Positions 53,283-63,635 are shown, numbered from the stretch's first letter. The stretch: DNA of 64,000 nucleotides from Vagococcus vulneris (GCF_003950515.1 NZ_NGJS01000002.1:1-64000), one strand, 5' to 3'. Notes: generated from the sequence alone by a model not told the origin. Made by a program: numbers and translations.

Positions 53283-55448
53283 TTAAAATTTTCGTTTTAT
53301 CCCATAAATTGCAGCACCAACTAATGGCAACCCAACAAATAAATAACTAATAACTGGAAGTTTTTCGTTTGTTTTAGGCAGAATGCGGTTGTCTGATTTT
53401 ACATTAGGTGATGATTTTTCTGAAGTATTTCTCATCTTTGTATTTGTTGTCTCTTCTTTTTCAGAGGATGATGAGTTTATACTTTGATTTGCTGCATTTC
53501 GATCATATTTTTCAGACTTTTCATCATCATCTGTGCTAATCTGATGATGTGCAGACGTACTTGTTTCCTCGTTGATTGTTTTAGTAGTTCCTAAATTTGC
53601 ATCCGAGTTTATTTTACCATCCATTGACGATACAACGGGCGACTCAGAATTATTTGCCGAATCATTTGACTCTGTCGTTGTGCCAGTTGATTTCGTGTTC
53701 ATTTTATCAGATGTTTCAGGTATCTGTGTAGACAAGCTTGATTCTGATATTTCGGCATTAGTTATATCAGTTGTCGTAATCGACGGTCGAGTAATTGAAG
53801 AAATAGTCGTATCGGTTGGTTTTGTTGTCTCTGTTTCATCGACTGTTAATTGCTTAAATTTTCCATGTTCTTCAAATAATGATCCCATTTTAATTAATAG
53901 TGAATCCGATCCGACAGCGCCGTTTATTTGAATACCTAAAGGCAACCCTCTATCAGATACATATGTTGGCAAACTTATTGCTGGTTCGCCTGTTAAATTG
54001 GCGAGTTGTGTAAATGGTGTCAACGTTAAGGCTGGTAGCCATTGATCATAGATTAATTTCAGGCGCTCTTCTTTTGTTGGCAAGTTCTCAATTTCAGCCA
54101 TCTGTGACCGCAGCTCTGGTGTCAACAAATCATCATCTACAACTGGTGCAGTCGCAGCTGTTGTTGGTGATAAGATCAGTGGATATGTTTGATGTAATTC
54201 AGCCATCTTTTTAGCTGCATCAGCACTAAATTCCCAAGCCTTTGCTACATCTTCTTTAGGTATCAATTTACTTGTATGGTACAGTGCCCATGTTAGAATA
54301 TCGACATCATCAATTTCAAGCGGGCGTTTTTCAAGACGACTTAATTGATAAGCAGCCATTCCTGCTGATCCCGCTCCAATTGTATAATAACTTTCCATCA
54401 ATTTCTTACCATCAACCGGCATTTTTACTTCTGATACTTCAAATCCTTGCTCTTTTAAAAACTCAACAGCTTCCAAAACTGCAGTTTTTGCATCAGCACT
54501 AACTGGTGTACCGACAGGAGACTCAAGTGTATACCCGATTTTTTTACCCGCAGTATCGTCAGATAGTTCGACTGCATTTGGATTTTTTAAAGCTTCAAAA
54601 AGTTTCGAAGTATCTAACATATTTTTAGTTAAAGGAAAGTGAACAACTTGATTTTTTGCTGATGTTCCCGAGCCTTTTATCATACCACGTGATGGTTTTA
54701 ATCCAACGATGCCGTTCCACGATGCTGGTATTCTGATTGAACCACCCGCATCACTGCCGGAAGCGACAGGGGTCATTCCAGAAGCAACAGCTGCACCTGA
54801 ACCTCCGGATGAACCACCTGCTTGAAAGGCTGGATTCCAAGGGCTTCCGGTATTACCGTATAATTTTGAATCAGTTATATTTTTAAAGCCTAACTCTGGA
54901 TAATTTGTTTGACCAATGACGATGAAACCAAGTTCTTTTAGTACCCGCGTCACACTTCCATCACTTCTAGCCATTTCATGCTGCGCAAATTTGAAACCGT
55001 TAGAATTAGACATTCCCGCAACAGTATGTCCCAACCCTTTCATTAAAATCGGTACACCTAAAAATGGTTGACCCGAATCTTGCAGTTCCTTTGCTTCTTT
55101 CAAAGCCTGTTCTTTCCTAGTAGAAATAACAGCATTCAATTTCGGATTTTCCTGTTTAATCTGTAAAAAGGCTAATCTAACCAATTCTTCACTTGTTACT
55201 TCCTTTGAACGAACTTTTTCGGCTAAATCATTTGCACTTAATTTACTATAGTCGCTTAAAGATAAATGCTGTACTGCTGTACCCCTATCACTTAATTCAC
55301 CAGTATCAGATATTTCTGACGAAAGTGTCATTTGTGTTTCGGATGAAGATATCGTCGAATCCGATGCAACGACCGGTCCCGTTATCCCTAAACCCGTTAT
55401 CAAAGTCAGAAATAGATAGATTGTTGTTCTAAAACGTTGTTTCTTCAT
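53283..55448 (-). CDS. Cell-wall-anchored amidase (amidase-signature family)
   Basis: 721 residues. Signal peptide (1-28), amidase domain (about 60-530), Ser/Thr/Asn-rich stalk (about 540-680) and a C-terminal anchor: LPKTN (about 687-691), hydrophobic segment and a KRKF tail. The Ser-Ser-Lys triad of amidase-signature enzymes is present: Lys in VPILMKGLG, Ser in AGGSSGGSGAAVASG and in SDAGGSIRIPAS. It would hydrolyse amides at the cell surface. The sortase motif has Asn in the fifth place instead of Gly. Substrate unknown. Confidence 0.85.
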   Translation of the reverse strand: MKKQRFRTTIYLFLTLITGLGITGPVVASDSTISSSETQMTLSSEISDTGELSDRGTAVQHLSLSDYSKLSANDLAEKVRSKEVTSEELVRLAFLQIKQENPKLNAVISTRKEQALKEAKELQDSGQPFLGVPILMKGLGHTVAGMSNSNGFKFAQHEMARSDGSVTRVLKELGFIVIGQTNYPELGFKNITDSKLYGNTGSPWNPAFQAGGSSGGSGAAVASGMTPVASGSDAGGSIRIPASWNGIVGLKPSRGMIKGSGTSAKNQVVHFPLTKNMLDTSKLFEALKNPNAVELSDDTAGKKIGYTLESPVGTPVSADAKTAVLEAVEFLKEQGFEVSEVKMPVDGKKLMESYYTIGAGSAGMAAYQLSRLEKRPLEIDDVDILTWALYHTSKLIPKEDVAKAWEFSADAAKKMAELHQTYPLILSPTTAATAPVVDDDLLTPELRSQMAEIENLPTKEERLKLIYDQWLPALTLTPFTQLANLTGEPAISLPTYVSDRGLPLGIQINGAVGSDSLLIKMGSLFEEHGKFKQLTVDETETTKPTDTTISSITRPSITTTDITNAEISESSLSTQIPETSDKMNTKSTGTTTESNDSANNSESPVVSSMDGKINSDANLGTTKTINEETSTSAHHQISTDDDEKSEKYDRNAANQSINSSSSEKEETTNTKMRNTSEKSSPNVKSDNRILPKTNEKLPVISYLFVGLPLVGAAIYGIKRKF

Positions 55449-55679
55449 ATAATTAGCTCCTTTATTTTTATACCGGCTATATCATATGATAGAAAATGAT
55501 TAAGGAGTGGGGAATCGCTAATTTATTCTAAAAAATATATCAATCAATTTTTGAACATCCCGTTATTATAGCTTTGTCTATTAAGTCACAAAATAAAAAA
55601 AACAAAATCGTTTACATTAAAGATGTCTTTCAATAAAAATTAAGATATACTGACTATATATTACGAATGGAGGTCTCTT

Positions 55680-56057
55680 ATGGGATTATTTGATGGATTG
55701 TTAGGAAATGGGACTGAAATTAATCACGATGAAGTAAAAAAGACACTAAATGGTGTCTTATTACCAAACGAACCTATTGATTTAGCGTACAAACTAGTAC
55801 GTGATTTAATTGTGTTTACAGATAAACGCTTGATTATTGTGGATAAACAAAGTCTTTCAGGAAAAAAGGTATCTTACAAGACAATTCCTTTTAAAAGTAT
55901 TTCACGCTTCAGTGTAGAAACTGCGGGACATTTTGATTTAGATGCTGAACTTCATATTTTTATCTCAAGTGCTGAAATTCCCACGGAAACATTGCAATTC
56001 AAAAAAGATAAAAGTATCACTGATATTCAACAAGCTTTAGCGATTGCAATTTTATAA
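55680..56057 (+). CDS. Bacterial PH-domain protein
   Basis: 125 residues, almost all a bPH domain (PF08000-type): MGLFDGLLGNGTEI, LPNEPIDLAYKLVRDLIVFT, DKRLIIVDKQSLSGKKVSYK and SISRFSVETAGHFDLDAEL. GGAGG precedes the ATG. Cytoplasmic; such proteins are common in Firmicutes and of unknown role. The 230 bases between it and the divergent amidase gene hold only promoters. Confidence 0.8.
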   Translation: MGLFDGLLGNGTEINHDEVKKTLNGVLLPNEPIDLAYKLVRDLIVFTDKRLIIVDKQSLSGKKVSYKTIPFKSISRFSVETAGHFDLDAELHIFISSAEIPTETLQFKKDKSITDIQQALAIAIL

Positions 56058-56066
56058 AATCAAAAT

Positions 56067-56108
56067 AAAAAGAACTGTGCTTGAATTTAATCAATCATAG
56101 TTCTTCTT
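56067..56108. terminator. Bidirectional terminator
   Basis: AAGAACTGTG / CATAGTTCTT (one G-T pair) with A/T runs on both sides, between the PH-domain gene and ccpA. Confidence 0.6.
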
Positions 56109-56113
56109 ACTTT

Positions 56114-57115
56114 TTATTTTGTTGAACCACGTTTTACCAAACCATAAGGTAAGATTATTGATTTTTCTTCAATATCTTCTTTATTCATCAACTTAGTCAA
56201 CAGACGCATTGATACAGCACCAATATCATATAATGGTTGTGTAATACTTGTGACACTCGGTCTAGCCATATCAGTGTATAACGAATTATTGCTTGTAATA
56301 ATTTCAAAATTATCGGGAACTTTAACCCCAGAATCAGTTAAACTATTTAATAAACCTACTGACAATTCATCATCAGCCGCAACAGCAGCTGTTGCACCGC
56401 TATTTAAAACTCGATCTTTTAAAGCCAAACCAGCCTTATAGCTGTAATCTGATTCAAACACTAAACCTTCAGTAAAAGTAATGTTATTTTCAGTTAGCGC
56501 CTCTTTGTAACCGTTCAACCGGCTTACTCCATTAATTGGATCCAACAATGAGCCTGAAATGAATGCTACTTTTTTGTTTCCAGAAGCAATCAGTGCATTG
56601 GTTGCATCTTTCATTGCTTCACGATAATCAATATTTACTGAACCTACTTGATTGTCTGGATCAATAGACCCCGCTAAAACAACTGGTGTTTTAGAACGCG
56701 AAAATTCGCCACGTACTTCTTCTGTCAAATGATGTCCCATAAAAATAACACCATCAACTTGTTTAGCTAATAATGTATTCAGTACATTAATTTCTTTTTT
56801 GTCATCACCGTCAGAGTTAGCTAAAATAATGTTGTATTTGTACATTGTTGCGACATCGTCAATCCCTCTTGCTAATGAAGCAAAATATGCATTTGATACG
56901 TCAGGTATAATTACACCGACTGTTGTAGTTCGCTTGCTTGCTAAGCCTCTAGCTACCGCATTTGGCCGATAATCCAAACGATCAATAACCTCTAATACTT
57001 TTTTTCGTGTCGCTGGTTTTACGTTAGGGTTGCCATTCACAACGCGAGAAACAGTCGCCATCGATACGGCTGCTTCACGGGCAACATCATAAATCGTAAT
57101 TGTTTGTTTTTCCAT
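56114..57115 (-). CDS. ccpA: CcpA, catabolite control protein A
   Basis: 333 residues from the ATG at 57115 (MEKQTITIYDVAREAAVSMA), after AAGGAG; an upstream start would lie in the leader. LacI-type DNA-binding N terminus (VSRVVNGNPNVKPATRKKVL) and a core typical of CcpA (TTTVGVIIPDVSNAYFASLA, VFESDYSYKAG, TSITQPLYDIGAVSMRLLTK). With Ser-phosphorylated HPr it binds cre sites. Candidate targets in this window are the sites at 44194, 14943 and its own promoter at 57212. Confidence 0.95.
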   Translation of the reverse strand: MEKQTITIYDVAREAAVSMATVSRVVNGNPNVKPATRKKVLEVIDRLDYRPNAVARGLASKRTTTVGVIIPDVSNAYFASLARGIDDVATMYKYNIILANSDGDDKKEINVLNTLLAKQVDGVIFMGHHLTEEVRGEFSRSKTPVVLAGSIDPDNQVGSVNIDYREAMKDATNALIASGNKKVAFISGSLLDPINGVSRLNGYKEALTENNITFTEGLVFESDYSYKAGLALKDRVLNSGATAAVAADDELSVGLLNSLTDSGVKVPDNFEIITSNNSLYTDMARPSVTSITQPLYDIGAVSMRLLTKLMNKEDIEEKSIILPYGLVKRGSTK

Positions 57116-57211
57116 GATGTTTCTCCTTCTAATTATCATAATTCACAAGAATAACAAATACTTATTCAAGATGCCTGATACTGCCTTGATAATAGCAAAT
57201 GTTTTATCCTA

Positions 57212-57226
57212 ATGCAAGCGTTTTAA
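57212..57226. promoter_or_regulatory. cre-like site upstream of ccpA
   Basis: ATGCAAGCGTTTTAA fits WTGNAANCGNWNNCA except for one base near the end. It lies about 100 bases before ccpA and suggests autoregulation. Confidence 0.55.
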
Positions 57227-57303
57227 TTGATTTTCATGAAAATTTTTATTCGTTTTCAACTATTTTTATAATAACGATTATTTAATGAAAATAATAATCA
57301 ACA

Positions 57304-57332
57304 TAAAAAAAGCTGAGACTTTGTTCTCAGCT
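57304..57332 (-). terminator. Terminator of the YtxH-type gene
   Basis: AGCTGAGA / TCTCAGCT stem followed by T7 on the minus strand. Confidence 0.75.
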
Positions 57333-57346
57333 ACTTTATTTATTGA

Positions 57347-57775
57347 TTATTTTGTTACAACAATGTCTGACAATTCATCAGACACATCATCTGTACGTAG
57401 TAGAATAACTTCTTCTGTTTCAGATATTGGAGTCACTTCAAAATAGTCTTCGTCATCTTGAATTTCCATCGCAGCAAAAGTCATCTCATCATTATCTGCC
57501 GTTTCCTTAAACTGGTTAAACGCTTCCTTAGATGTTAATTTTGCTTGATCGACACGCTGGCTAATCGTTTCACCTAACCATGAGTATTCGCCAGCCATAT
57601 TTTTAGCGATATCTAAATATTCTGTTGCTCGACCATCAGATATGTCATCCAGTTGTATTATCATATCTTTTCGTAATTTTTTCCCAGATTTTGGTGCAAA
57701 TAATAGTGCCGCACTAGCTGCTGCAGCCCCTCCAATTAAAGCACCTACTAAAAAACTACTAGAATTTTTTCCCAT
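57347..57775 (-). CDS. YtxH-family stress protein
   Basis: 142 residues. One N-terminal membrane segment with the family signature FLVGALIGGAAAASAALLFA then PKSGKKLRKD, and an acidic C-terminal tail. YtxH-like proteins are general-stress proteins attached to the membrane. It follows the DUF948 gene by 29 bases, a pairing seen widely in Firmicutes. Confidence 0.85.
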   Translation of the reverse strand: MGKNSSSFLVGALIGGAAAASAALLFAPKSGKKLRKDMIIQLDDISDGRATEYLDIAKNMAGEYSWLGETISQRVDQAKLTSKEAFNQFKETADNDEMTFAAMEIQDDEDYFEVTPISETEEVILLRTDDVSDELSDIVVTK

Positions 57776-57804
57776 GTCGTACTTCCTCTCATTTGATTCT
57801 AAAT

Positions 57805-58230
57805 TTATTTTTTCTTAAAGAGGCTAGAAGCTGTTTGAGCTGCTTTACCTACTAATGTCGCTGTTGCTGCTGTCTTACTTGCTTGACCAACTTTACCTAA
57901 CAATTCCTTACTTGATTCATTCAACTCACTGACGCTTTCACCTAGGTCACCGATGGCTACAAATAACGGGTCAATAACTTCCACTTTATTAGTCACATCT
58001 GATAAAAGCTCATTACTCGTCGCAAGCAGATTTTCTGTTTGTTTTAATAAAATATTTGTATCTGATGAGAGGACCTGTATTGTTTTATTTGATTCATCCA
58101 AAATTGTATTCACTTTACTTGTAGTCTGATTAATTGTTTTATTCAACTGCATTAAAAAGAACACAACAACTACAACTAACACGACAAATGCTAGCGCTGC
58201 AATAATCGCGGCGATTTCCGTTCCTGACAT
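57805..58230 (-). CDS. DUF948 membrane-anchored coiled-coil protein
   Basis: 141 residues from the ATG at 58230 (MSGTEIAAIIAALAFVVLVV), 8 bases after GGAGG. An N-terminal membrane segment (5-27) is followed by a heptad-like coiled coil (TINQTTSKVNTILDESNKTI, LLKQTENLLATSNELLSDV). DUF948 proteins partner YtxH-type proteins; function unknown. First of the two-gene unit. Confidence 0.85.
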   Translation of the reverse strand: MSGTEIAAIIAALAFVVLVVVVVFFLMQLNKTINQTTSKVNTILDESNKTIQVLSSDTNILLKQTENLLATSNELLSDVTNKVEVIDPLFVAIGDLGESVSELNESSKELLGKVGQASKTAATATLVGKAAQTASSLFKKK

Positions 58231-58374
58231 AACACTAACCTCCACTTATTAAAATAGTACCAATTTCAGAATAACATTATCTAAAACATTTCTCAACACA
58301 TAAATAAATGATACAATAAAATACACAAAGTGATTTTAAATATCTATCAAAAGCATTGAAAGGTGGTATTCTCA

Positions 58375-59274
58375 ATGAAGACTTCAACAACTGAAACACA
58401 ATCTGAAATTATCAAACAGACAGAAAAGAGTCTCAACTTCTTTCAAAAATTCTGGCAAAATTTAGACTGGGATAAAATTCTAGCTTTTATAATTAATAAG
58501 GGTATTTTAATTATTCTTGTATTAATATTATTAGCACTTTGCCGAAAACTATTGTTGAAAATTATGAATAACTCTATTAAAAAATATAGAAAAAAGCAAA
58601 AATATGAAGCTGCTCGCTTAGATACATTACAAGCTGTTTCAAAAAATCTGATTCAGTACTTGCTATTCTTTTTAGGTATTTACTCGGTTCTTACTATTCT
58701 TGGTGTCCCTGTTGGGTCTCTTGTTGCTGGTGCTGGGATTGCTGGGGTAGCCATTGGTCTTGGTGCACAAGGATTTATAAATGATGTAATTACCGGTTTT
58801 TTTATTATTTACGAACGCCAGATAGAAGTTGGTGACCATGTCATTATCAATTCGCTTGAAGGTACCGTTTATCAAGTGGGTTTGAGAACAACACAAGTTA
58901 AAAGTTTTAATGGTACATTAAATTATATACCCAACCGTCAGATTTTAGTTATTTCAAACCTTTCACGTGGTGATCAGCAGGTTTTAATTAATTTAAGAAT
59001 CAAGCCAAACGATGATATTGAAAAAATCAAAAGCCTTATTAAAGAAGTTAATGACAAAATTGAAGGAGATATTTCTTCTTTGAAAAGCGACATTATCATC
59101 AACGGCTTGATAACACTAGAGAATGGTGATTTTGCCATCCAAGTTATAACATATGCAACGGCTGGCACACAGTTTAAAGTTAAAACTGAATTGATGACAG
59201 CCTACATTGAAAAATTAACCGAAAATGGAATAAAGATTCCTGATGCACCAATTAAATTAACAGTCAAACCATAA
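58375..59274 (+). CDS. MscS-family mechanosensitive channel
   Basis: 299 residues from the ATG at 58375, after AAAGGTGG; a GTG 12 bases upstream overlaps that site. Membrane segments at about 40-60, 95-115 and 118-150. The pore helix reads GSLVAGAGIAGVAIGLGAQG then FINDVITGFF, the MscS signature. A cytoplasmic domain follows (EVGDHVIINSLEGTVYQVGL, YIPNRQILVISNLSRG). It releases solutes on osmotic downshock. Confidence 0.92.
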   Translation: MKTSTTETQSEIIKQTEKSLNFFQKFWQNLDWDKILAFIINKGILIILVLILLALCRKLLLKIMNNSIKKYRKKQKYEAARLDTLQAVSKNLIQYLLFFLGIYSVLTILGVPVGSLVAGAGIAGVAIGLGAQGFINDVITGFFIIYERQIEVGDHVIINSLEGTVYQVGLRTTQVKSFNGTLNYIPNRQILVISNLSRGDQQVLINLRIKPNDDIEKIKSLIKEVNDKIEGDISSLKSDIIINGLITLENGDFAIQVITYATAGTQFKVKTELMTAYIEKLTENGIKIPDAPIKLTVKP

Positions 59275-59304
59275 AAAAACAGCCCTTTAAAGGGCTGTTT
59301 TTTT
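59272..59304. terminator. Bidirectional terminator
   Basis: AAAAAAACAGCCCTTTAAAGGGCTGTTTTTTT, a perfect palindromic stem between converging genes (given as arms ACAGCCCTTT/AAAGGGCTGT). Confidence 0.85.
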
Positions 59305-59320
59305 AAATAAGAATTAACTT

Positions 59321-59806
59321 TCAATCTATTTCTTCAATCAATTGCTTTTTTATTACAGTATACCTTGTATCGAGTACGTGCACTAAATGATTAACTGATT
59401 TTAAAATCTCTTTTCGTGTGACAATCCCTTTGAACACCATATTATCATCAACAACATGTACATAATTTCCATCCACTAGATAATTCAATATCTTTTCAAT
59501 ATCATAAGGTTCTTTCACATGTTTAATTTTAGTATCCATGACATCGCTAATCTTAATATGACTCAATCTATCAGGATCAATTTTTTGTGTATCAAACATA
59601 GCATCCACCACTTTTGACAATGCAATAGAGCCAACCAATTGATCATTTTTATTTAGCACAGGTATACGGCTATATCCAATTTTGGTTAAGACCAAAAGCG
59701 CATGCTCCAAACTATTGTTTTCTAAAAGGGTTGCTACATTATCTGCATCAATCAGGAAGTGCTCCTCGTTTTCCAATAATAATTCATTTGCTGCATGACT
59801 TATCAT
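59321..59806 (-). CDS. CBS-domain protein, CbpB-like
   Basis: 161 residues, two CBS domains (about 15-75 and 85-150): NSLEHALLVLTKIGYSRIPV, VGSIALSKVVDAMF, ISDVMDTKIKHV and YVHVVDDNMVFKGIVTRKEI. This matches CbpB/YkuL, a c-di-AMP-binding protein that links that signal to (p)ppGpp synthesis through Rel in Listeria. It lies downstream of a phosphodiesterase gene with a 35-base gap. Confidence 0.8.
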   Translation of the reverse strand: MISHAANELLLENEEHFLIDADNVATLLENNSLEHALLVLTKIGYSRIPVLNKNDQLVGSIALSKVVDAMFDTQKIDPDRLSHIKISDVMDTKIKHVKEPYDIEKILNYLVDGNYVHVVDDNMVFKGIVTRKEILKSVNHLVHVLDTRYTVIKKQLIEEID

Positions 59807-59841
59807 TTATAATTCTCCACCTTTATTCAGTAAACATTTTC

Positions 59842-60351
59842 TTAAAGTTTTACTTGCAGTTCAGGAATCAATTCATGCTGACGATTATAGAATGACACCT
59901 TTTTTTTATCTGCTTCATCTTCTATAATAGCATATGTTTTCAAATGACTGTATCGTCCTCTAGGCTGAGAAATACTTCCTGGATTAACAAACACCATATC
60001 ATCTGCTAATTCTGCAGCTAATTTGTGTGTATGACCATATAATACAATATCAGCGTGTTCTTCCTGAGCGGCATAACTTAATGCCATCATACCAGTATTA
60101 ACACCATATAGATGTCCGTGTGTCATAAAAATCCTAACACCGTCTAAATCAACTGTCTGTGTCTTTCTGTATTTTGGATCATAATCACAGTTTCCCTTAA
60201 CTACAACGTAATCACGCCAAAGGCTATCAGAAGCCTCTAATTCAGAATCGCCACAATGAAAAAAGCCGTCAACTTTATTTTGCCAATGTGCCAAAATATC
60301 AACTAAAACATCACGATCTCCATGATTATCGCTTACCGCTAAAATTTTCAT
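59842..60351 (-). CDS. YfcE/MJ0936-type metallophosphoesterase
   Basis: 169 residues. Metal ligands in ILAVSDNHGDRD, HCGDSE, VKGNCDYD, FMTHGHLYG and LYGHTHKL, the full set of the calcineurin-like family. It hydrolyses small phosphodiesters or phosphate esters; substrate uncertain. It follows rph-rdgB by 13 bases, an arrangement conserved in Firmicutes. Confidence 0.88.
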   Translation of the reverse strand: MKILAVSDNHGDRDVLVDILAHWQNKVDGFFHCGDSELEASDSLWRDYVVVKGNCDYDPKYRKTQTVDLDGVRIFMTHGHLYGVNTGMMALSYAAQEEHADIVLYGHTHKLAAELADDMVFVNPGSISQPRGRYSHLKTYAIIEDEADKKKVSFYNRQHELIPELQVKL

Positions 60352-60364
60352 ACAAACCTCCTAT

Positions 60365-61714
60365 TTATTGATTAAGCCAATTATCTAAATGCTTAGACAA
60401 CTCTTCAATTGCTTGAGCACGGTGGCTTATTTTATTTTTAACAGCTTCTGGCAGTTCCGCCATTTGTTTCTCATACTCAGGTACATAAAATAATGGATCG
60501 TACCCGAATCCATTCTCGCCTCTAGGTATCGTACTGATATATCCTGGTATCTCACCAGAAACGACTAAACTTTCTCTGTCAGGAGCAGCCAATACTAGAG
60601 TACAATGAAATTGTGCTGTTCGTTTATCCATAGGTATGTCAGTTAATTCATGTAGTAATTTTGCATTATTTGCTGCGTCGCGCTTATCTTCTCCAGCATA
60701 TCTTGCTGAATAAACACCAGGTTGACCATGCAACGCATCAACTTTTAGTCCTGAATCGTCGGCCAGCACAAGACAATTTAATCGCTCGGCGATTGTTTCT
60801 GCCTTTAATCGTGCATTTTCTTCAAATGTTTTTCCAGTTTCCTCAACATCTGGTATTTCTGGGTAATCCAATAAGGTTTTCACGGTATATCCTTTATCAT
60901 TAAAAATAGCATTAAACTCTTTTGCTTTTCCTGCATTTCTAGTTGCAATAAGAATTTCTTTAACAGGCTGTGATACAGAATTTATTGATATGTTACTTTT
61001 ATTCAGTACTTTTTCTTGTTCTTTTATTAATTGTGCGATACCCTTCTCAGCTAAGTCAAGCAGCTCGTTCATATCTTGACGGCTGAATGTCGCTTCTTCC
61101 CCAGTTCCTTGGATTTCTACTAATCGTTGAGACGAGGTCATCACAACGTTCATATCAACTTGCGCTGCACTGTCTTCTTCGTAGTTCAAATCCAAAACTT
61201 TTGTGCCGTCCGCTAGAATTCCGACACTAATAGCTGCCACAGATTCTCTGATAGGATTATCCTTTAACTCACCAGATTTAAGCAGGGTATCAATCGCTAG
61301 CCTAAGTGCCACATAAGCACCTGTGATACTAGCTGTCCGTGTACCACCATCAGCCTGAATCACGTCACAGTCAACTACAATAGACCGTTCACCCAATTTT
61401 TTTAAATCAACTACAGCTCGCAAACTCCTGCCAATCAGGCGTTGGATTTCCATTGTTCTTCCAGTCAACTTTCCCTTACTACTTTCGCGACGATTTCTAG
61501 TATTTGTCGCACGCGGCAACATACTATACTCTGCAGTCACCCAACCCGAACCAGTTTCTCTTAAAAACGGCGGAACTCTTTCTTCAATTGATGCTGTCAC
61601 AATAACTTTTGTTTGCCCAAAACTAACTAAAACAGATCCTTCAGGGTGAATCAAATAATTTATTTCAAATGTTACCGGTCTTAATTCTTCTGCCATTCGG
61701 TTGTATTGTCTCAT
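60365..61714 (-). CDS. rph-rdgB: Fused RNase PH and RdgB (dITP/XTP pyrophosphatase)
   Basis: 449 residues. Residues 1-236 are RNase PH, the phosphorolytic 3' exonuclease that trims tRNA ([79 protein letters not shown]). Residues 250-449 are RdgB, which removes dITP and XTP ([73 protein letters not shown]). The joined form is known in enterococci and relatives. It is 15 bases after murI. Confidence 0.93.
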   Translation of the reverse strand: MRQYNRMAEELRPVTFEINYLIHPEGSVLVSFGQTKVIVTASIEERVPPFLRETGSGWVTAEYSMLPRATNTRNRRESSKGKLTGRTMEIQRLIGRSLRAVVDLKKLGERSIVVDCDVIQADGGTRTASITGAYVALRLAIDTLLKSGELKDNPIRESVAAISVGILADGTKVLDLNYEEDSAAQVDMNVVMTSSQRLVEIQGTGEEATFSRQDMNELLDLAEKGIAQLIKEQEKVLNKSNISINSVSQPVKEILIATRNAGKAKEFNAIFNDKGYTVKTLLDYPEIPDVEETGKTFEENARLKAETIAERLNCLVLADDSGLKVDALHGQPGVYSARYAGEDKRDAANNAKLLHELTDIPMDKRTAQFHCTLVLAAPDRESLVVSGEIPGYISTIPRGENGFGYDPLFYVPEYEKQMAELPEAVKNKISHRAQAIEELSKHLDNWLNQ

Positions 61715-61729
61715 TATTAATTTGCTCCT

Positions 61730-62536
61730 TTATTTAAAAATTACTCGTTCAGAATTAATTTTTGTCAATCCTAGCCAATCTTTTGATATATCATCAAACA
61801 TCGCTTTGGACCCCGTCATAAAAAATTTATGCTTTTTACTTTTTCCCAGCGGTGCTGCCGAAATATCATAATAGTCTAAAAGCATGCTCACTTCACTAAC
61901 TGTTTCAACTCCCGAATCAACCAGAGTCACATTATCACCCATGCTTTTTTGGATAAATGACTTTAATAAAGGATAGTGCGTACAAGCTAATATCAATGTA
62001 TCAATCGTCTGATTCTTTAAAGGTACAAGTGTTTCGTTAACTACACGTTCAGCAATTTCTGATTGATATTGTTTACTTTCAACAATCGGCACAAATTTTG
62101 GACAAGCCAACTCTGTGACTCGTGCTTGCGAAATTTTATCATGAATTGCCTGTGTATAAGATTGAGAAGTCACTGTACCGACAGTGCCAATTACTCCAAT
62201 ATGTTTTGTTCTTGTAACTTTAACACTAGCTCTAGCTCCTGGTTTAATCACACCGACAACTGGGATTTTCAACTTTTCTTTGATTTCATTTAAAACGATA
62301 GCAGTGGCAGTATTACAAGCAAAAACAATCATTTTAACATCTTTTTCTAGTAAGAATTGAACCATATCCCAAGTGTACTCTTTAATTTGTTCAATCGGTC
62401 GTGGACCATAAGGACACCTTGCAGTATCGCCAATATAACATACTGTTTCATTAGGCAATTGACGCAGAGCTTCTTTAACCACAGTCAACCCTCCTACACC
62501 TGAGTCCAAAAAACCGATGGGGCGATTATTAATCAT
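61730..62536 (-). CDS. murI: MurI, glutamate racemase
   Basis: 268 residues. It makes D-glutamate for peptidoglycan. Active-site features: Asp in GFLDSGVGGLTVVKE, Cys in VFACNTATAIVL, Cys-Thr-His in LILACTHYPLL and the substrate loop IGDTARCPYGPR. First gene of the murI, rph-rdgB and yfcE-like run. Confidence 0.94.
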   Translation of the reverse strand: MINNRPIGFLDSGVGGLTVVKEALRQLPNETVCYIGDTARCPYGPRPIEQIKEYTWDMVQFLLEKDVKMIVFACNTATAIVLNEIKEKLKIPVVGVIKPGARASVKVTRTKHIGVIGTVGTVTSQSYTQAIHDKISQARVTELACPKFVPIVESKQYQSEIAERVVNETLVPLKNQTIDTLILACTHYPLLKSFIQKSMGDNVTLVDSGVETVSEVSMLLDYYDISAAPLGKSKKHKFFMTGSKAMFDDISKDWLGLTKINSERVIFK

Positions 62537-62583
62537 TAAATAGCCTCCATTTCTTTATCCATCTTTTCTACTGACCTGCGTCT

Positions 62584-63588
62584 CTATAAAGAGAGACCTG
62601 GCTTAGCATTTAAATCTAAACCGGAAAAATGACCTTTTTTCGCTTCAATAAAGCCCGCTGCTCCAATCATTGCCGCGTTGTCACCGCATAAATTCAGTGG
62701 TGGTACAGTTACTTTAACTTGTGGCAGATCATCTGCCATCACACTTTTAATTTTTTCTCGTAAACCCTGATTCGCAGCAACTCCACCAGCAATTATTAAC
62801 TGATTTACTCGGTAGTCTTTACATGCCCGTACGGTTTTTGTCGTTAGCACATCCACAACACTATGTTGAAAACTTGCAGCTAAATCAACTGGAATTAATT
62901 CTTCACCTCGTTGCTCTGCATTATGAACTAAATTAATAAAAGCACTCTTCAATCCGCTAAAACTAAAATCAAAGTTATCTTCTTTCATCATCGCACGAGG
63001 AAAATGGTAAGTATCTGCACCAAGATGAGCCATCTCATCTATTTCTTTACCACTAGGATAACTTAATCCCATAACTCTGCCCACTTTGTCATAAGCTTCG
63101 CCCGCCGCGTCATCTCTCGTTTCGCCAATAATTTCGTAATGTCCATGTTCTTTCATATACACTAATTCTGTATGACCACCGCTAACTAATAAAGCCATTA
63201 AAGGAAAGGTCATTTCCTCAACGAATCGAGCTGCATAAATATGACCCGCCATGTGATTAACAGGGATCAATGGCAGATTATTAGCCCAAGCAAATGTTTT
63301 TGCTGCAGTAATACCGATTAATAAAGCCCCAACAAGTCCTGGTCCATAGGTTACTGCCACACCATCTAAGTCGGAAACATCGACATCTGCTGACTCGAGT
63401 GCTTCTTCCATACAGCCGATAATTTGTTCAACATGGTGACGGCTGGCAACCTCGGGAACAACTCCGCCAAACCGCTTATGACTTTCTATTTGTGAAGCAA
63501 CAATATTTGATAAAATCGTCACGCCATCTTTAATAACCGCGACACTTGTCTCGTCGCAACTGCTTTCAATTGCTAAAATCAAGTGCAT
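62584..63588 (-). CDS. tsaD: TsaD, tRNA N6-threonylcarbamoyltransferase subunit
   Basis: 334 residues from the ATG at 63588 ([15 protein letters not shown]). A GTG at 63630 would add 14 residues; its ribosome site is too close, so I prefer the ATG, with moderate certainty. Metal-binding HxxxH is [43 protein letters not shown] and CGDNAAMIG are family motifs. It adds threonylcarbamoyl to A37 of tRNAs reading ANN codons. It follows rimI, the usual order. Confidence 0.93.
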   Translation of the reverse strand: MHLILAIESSCDETSVAVIKDGVTILSNIVASQIESHKRFGGVVPEVASRHHVEQIIGCMEEALESADVDVSDLDGVAVTYGPGLVGALLIGITAAKTFAWANNLPLIPVNHMAGHIYAARFVEEMTFPLMALLVSGGHTELVYMKEHGHYEIIGETRDDAAGEAYDKVGRVMGLSYPSGKEIDEMAHLGADTYHFPRAMMKEDNFDFSFSGLKSAFINLVHNAEQRGEELIPVDLAASFQHSVVDVLTTKTVRACKDYRVNQLIIAGGVAANQGLREKIKSVMADDLPQVKVTVPPLNLCGDNAAMIGAAGFIEAKKGHFSGLDLNAKPGLSL

Positions 63589-63635
63589 GTGCTGTCCGTT
63601 TGTTAATAATTCTTTCACTGTATTTTTCACTCTTC

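Noticed and set aside
53400-53870. Low-complexity Ser/Thr codon runs as a DNA repeat, and a plus-strand Val/Ser-rich frame over them.
   Set aside because: They encode the wall-spanning stalk of the amidase; the plus-strand frame is its shadow.
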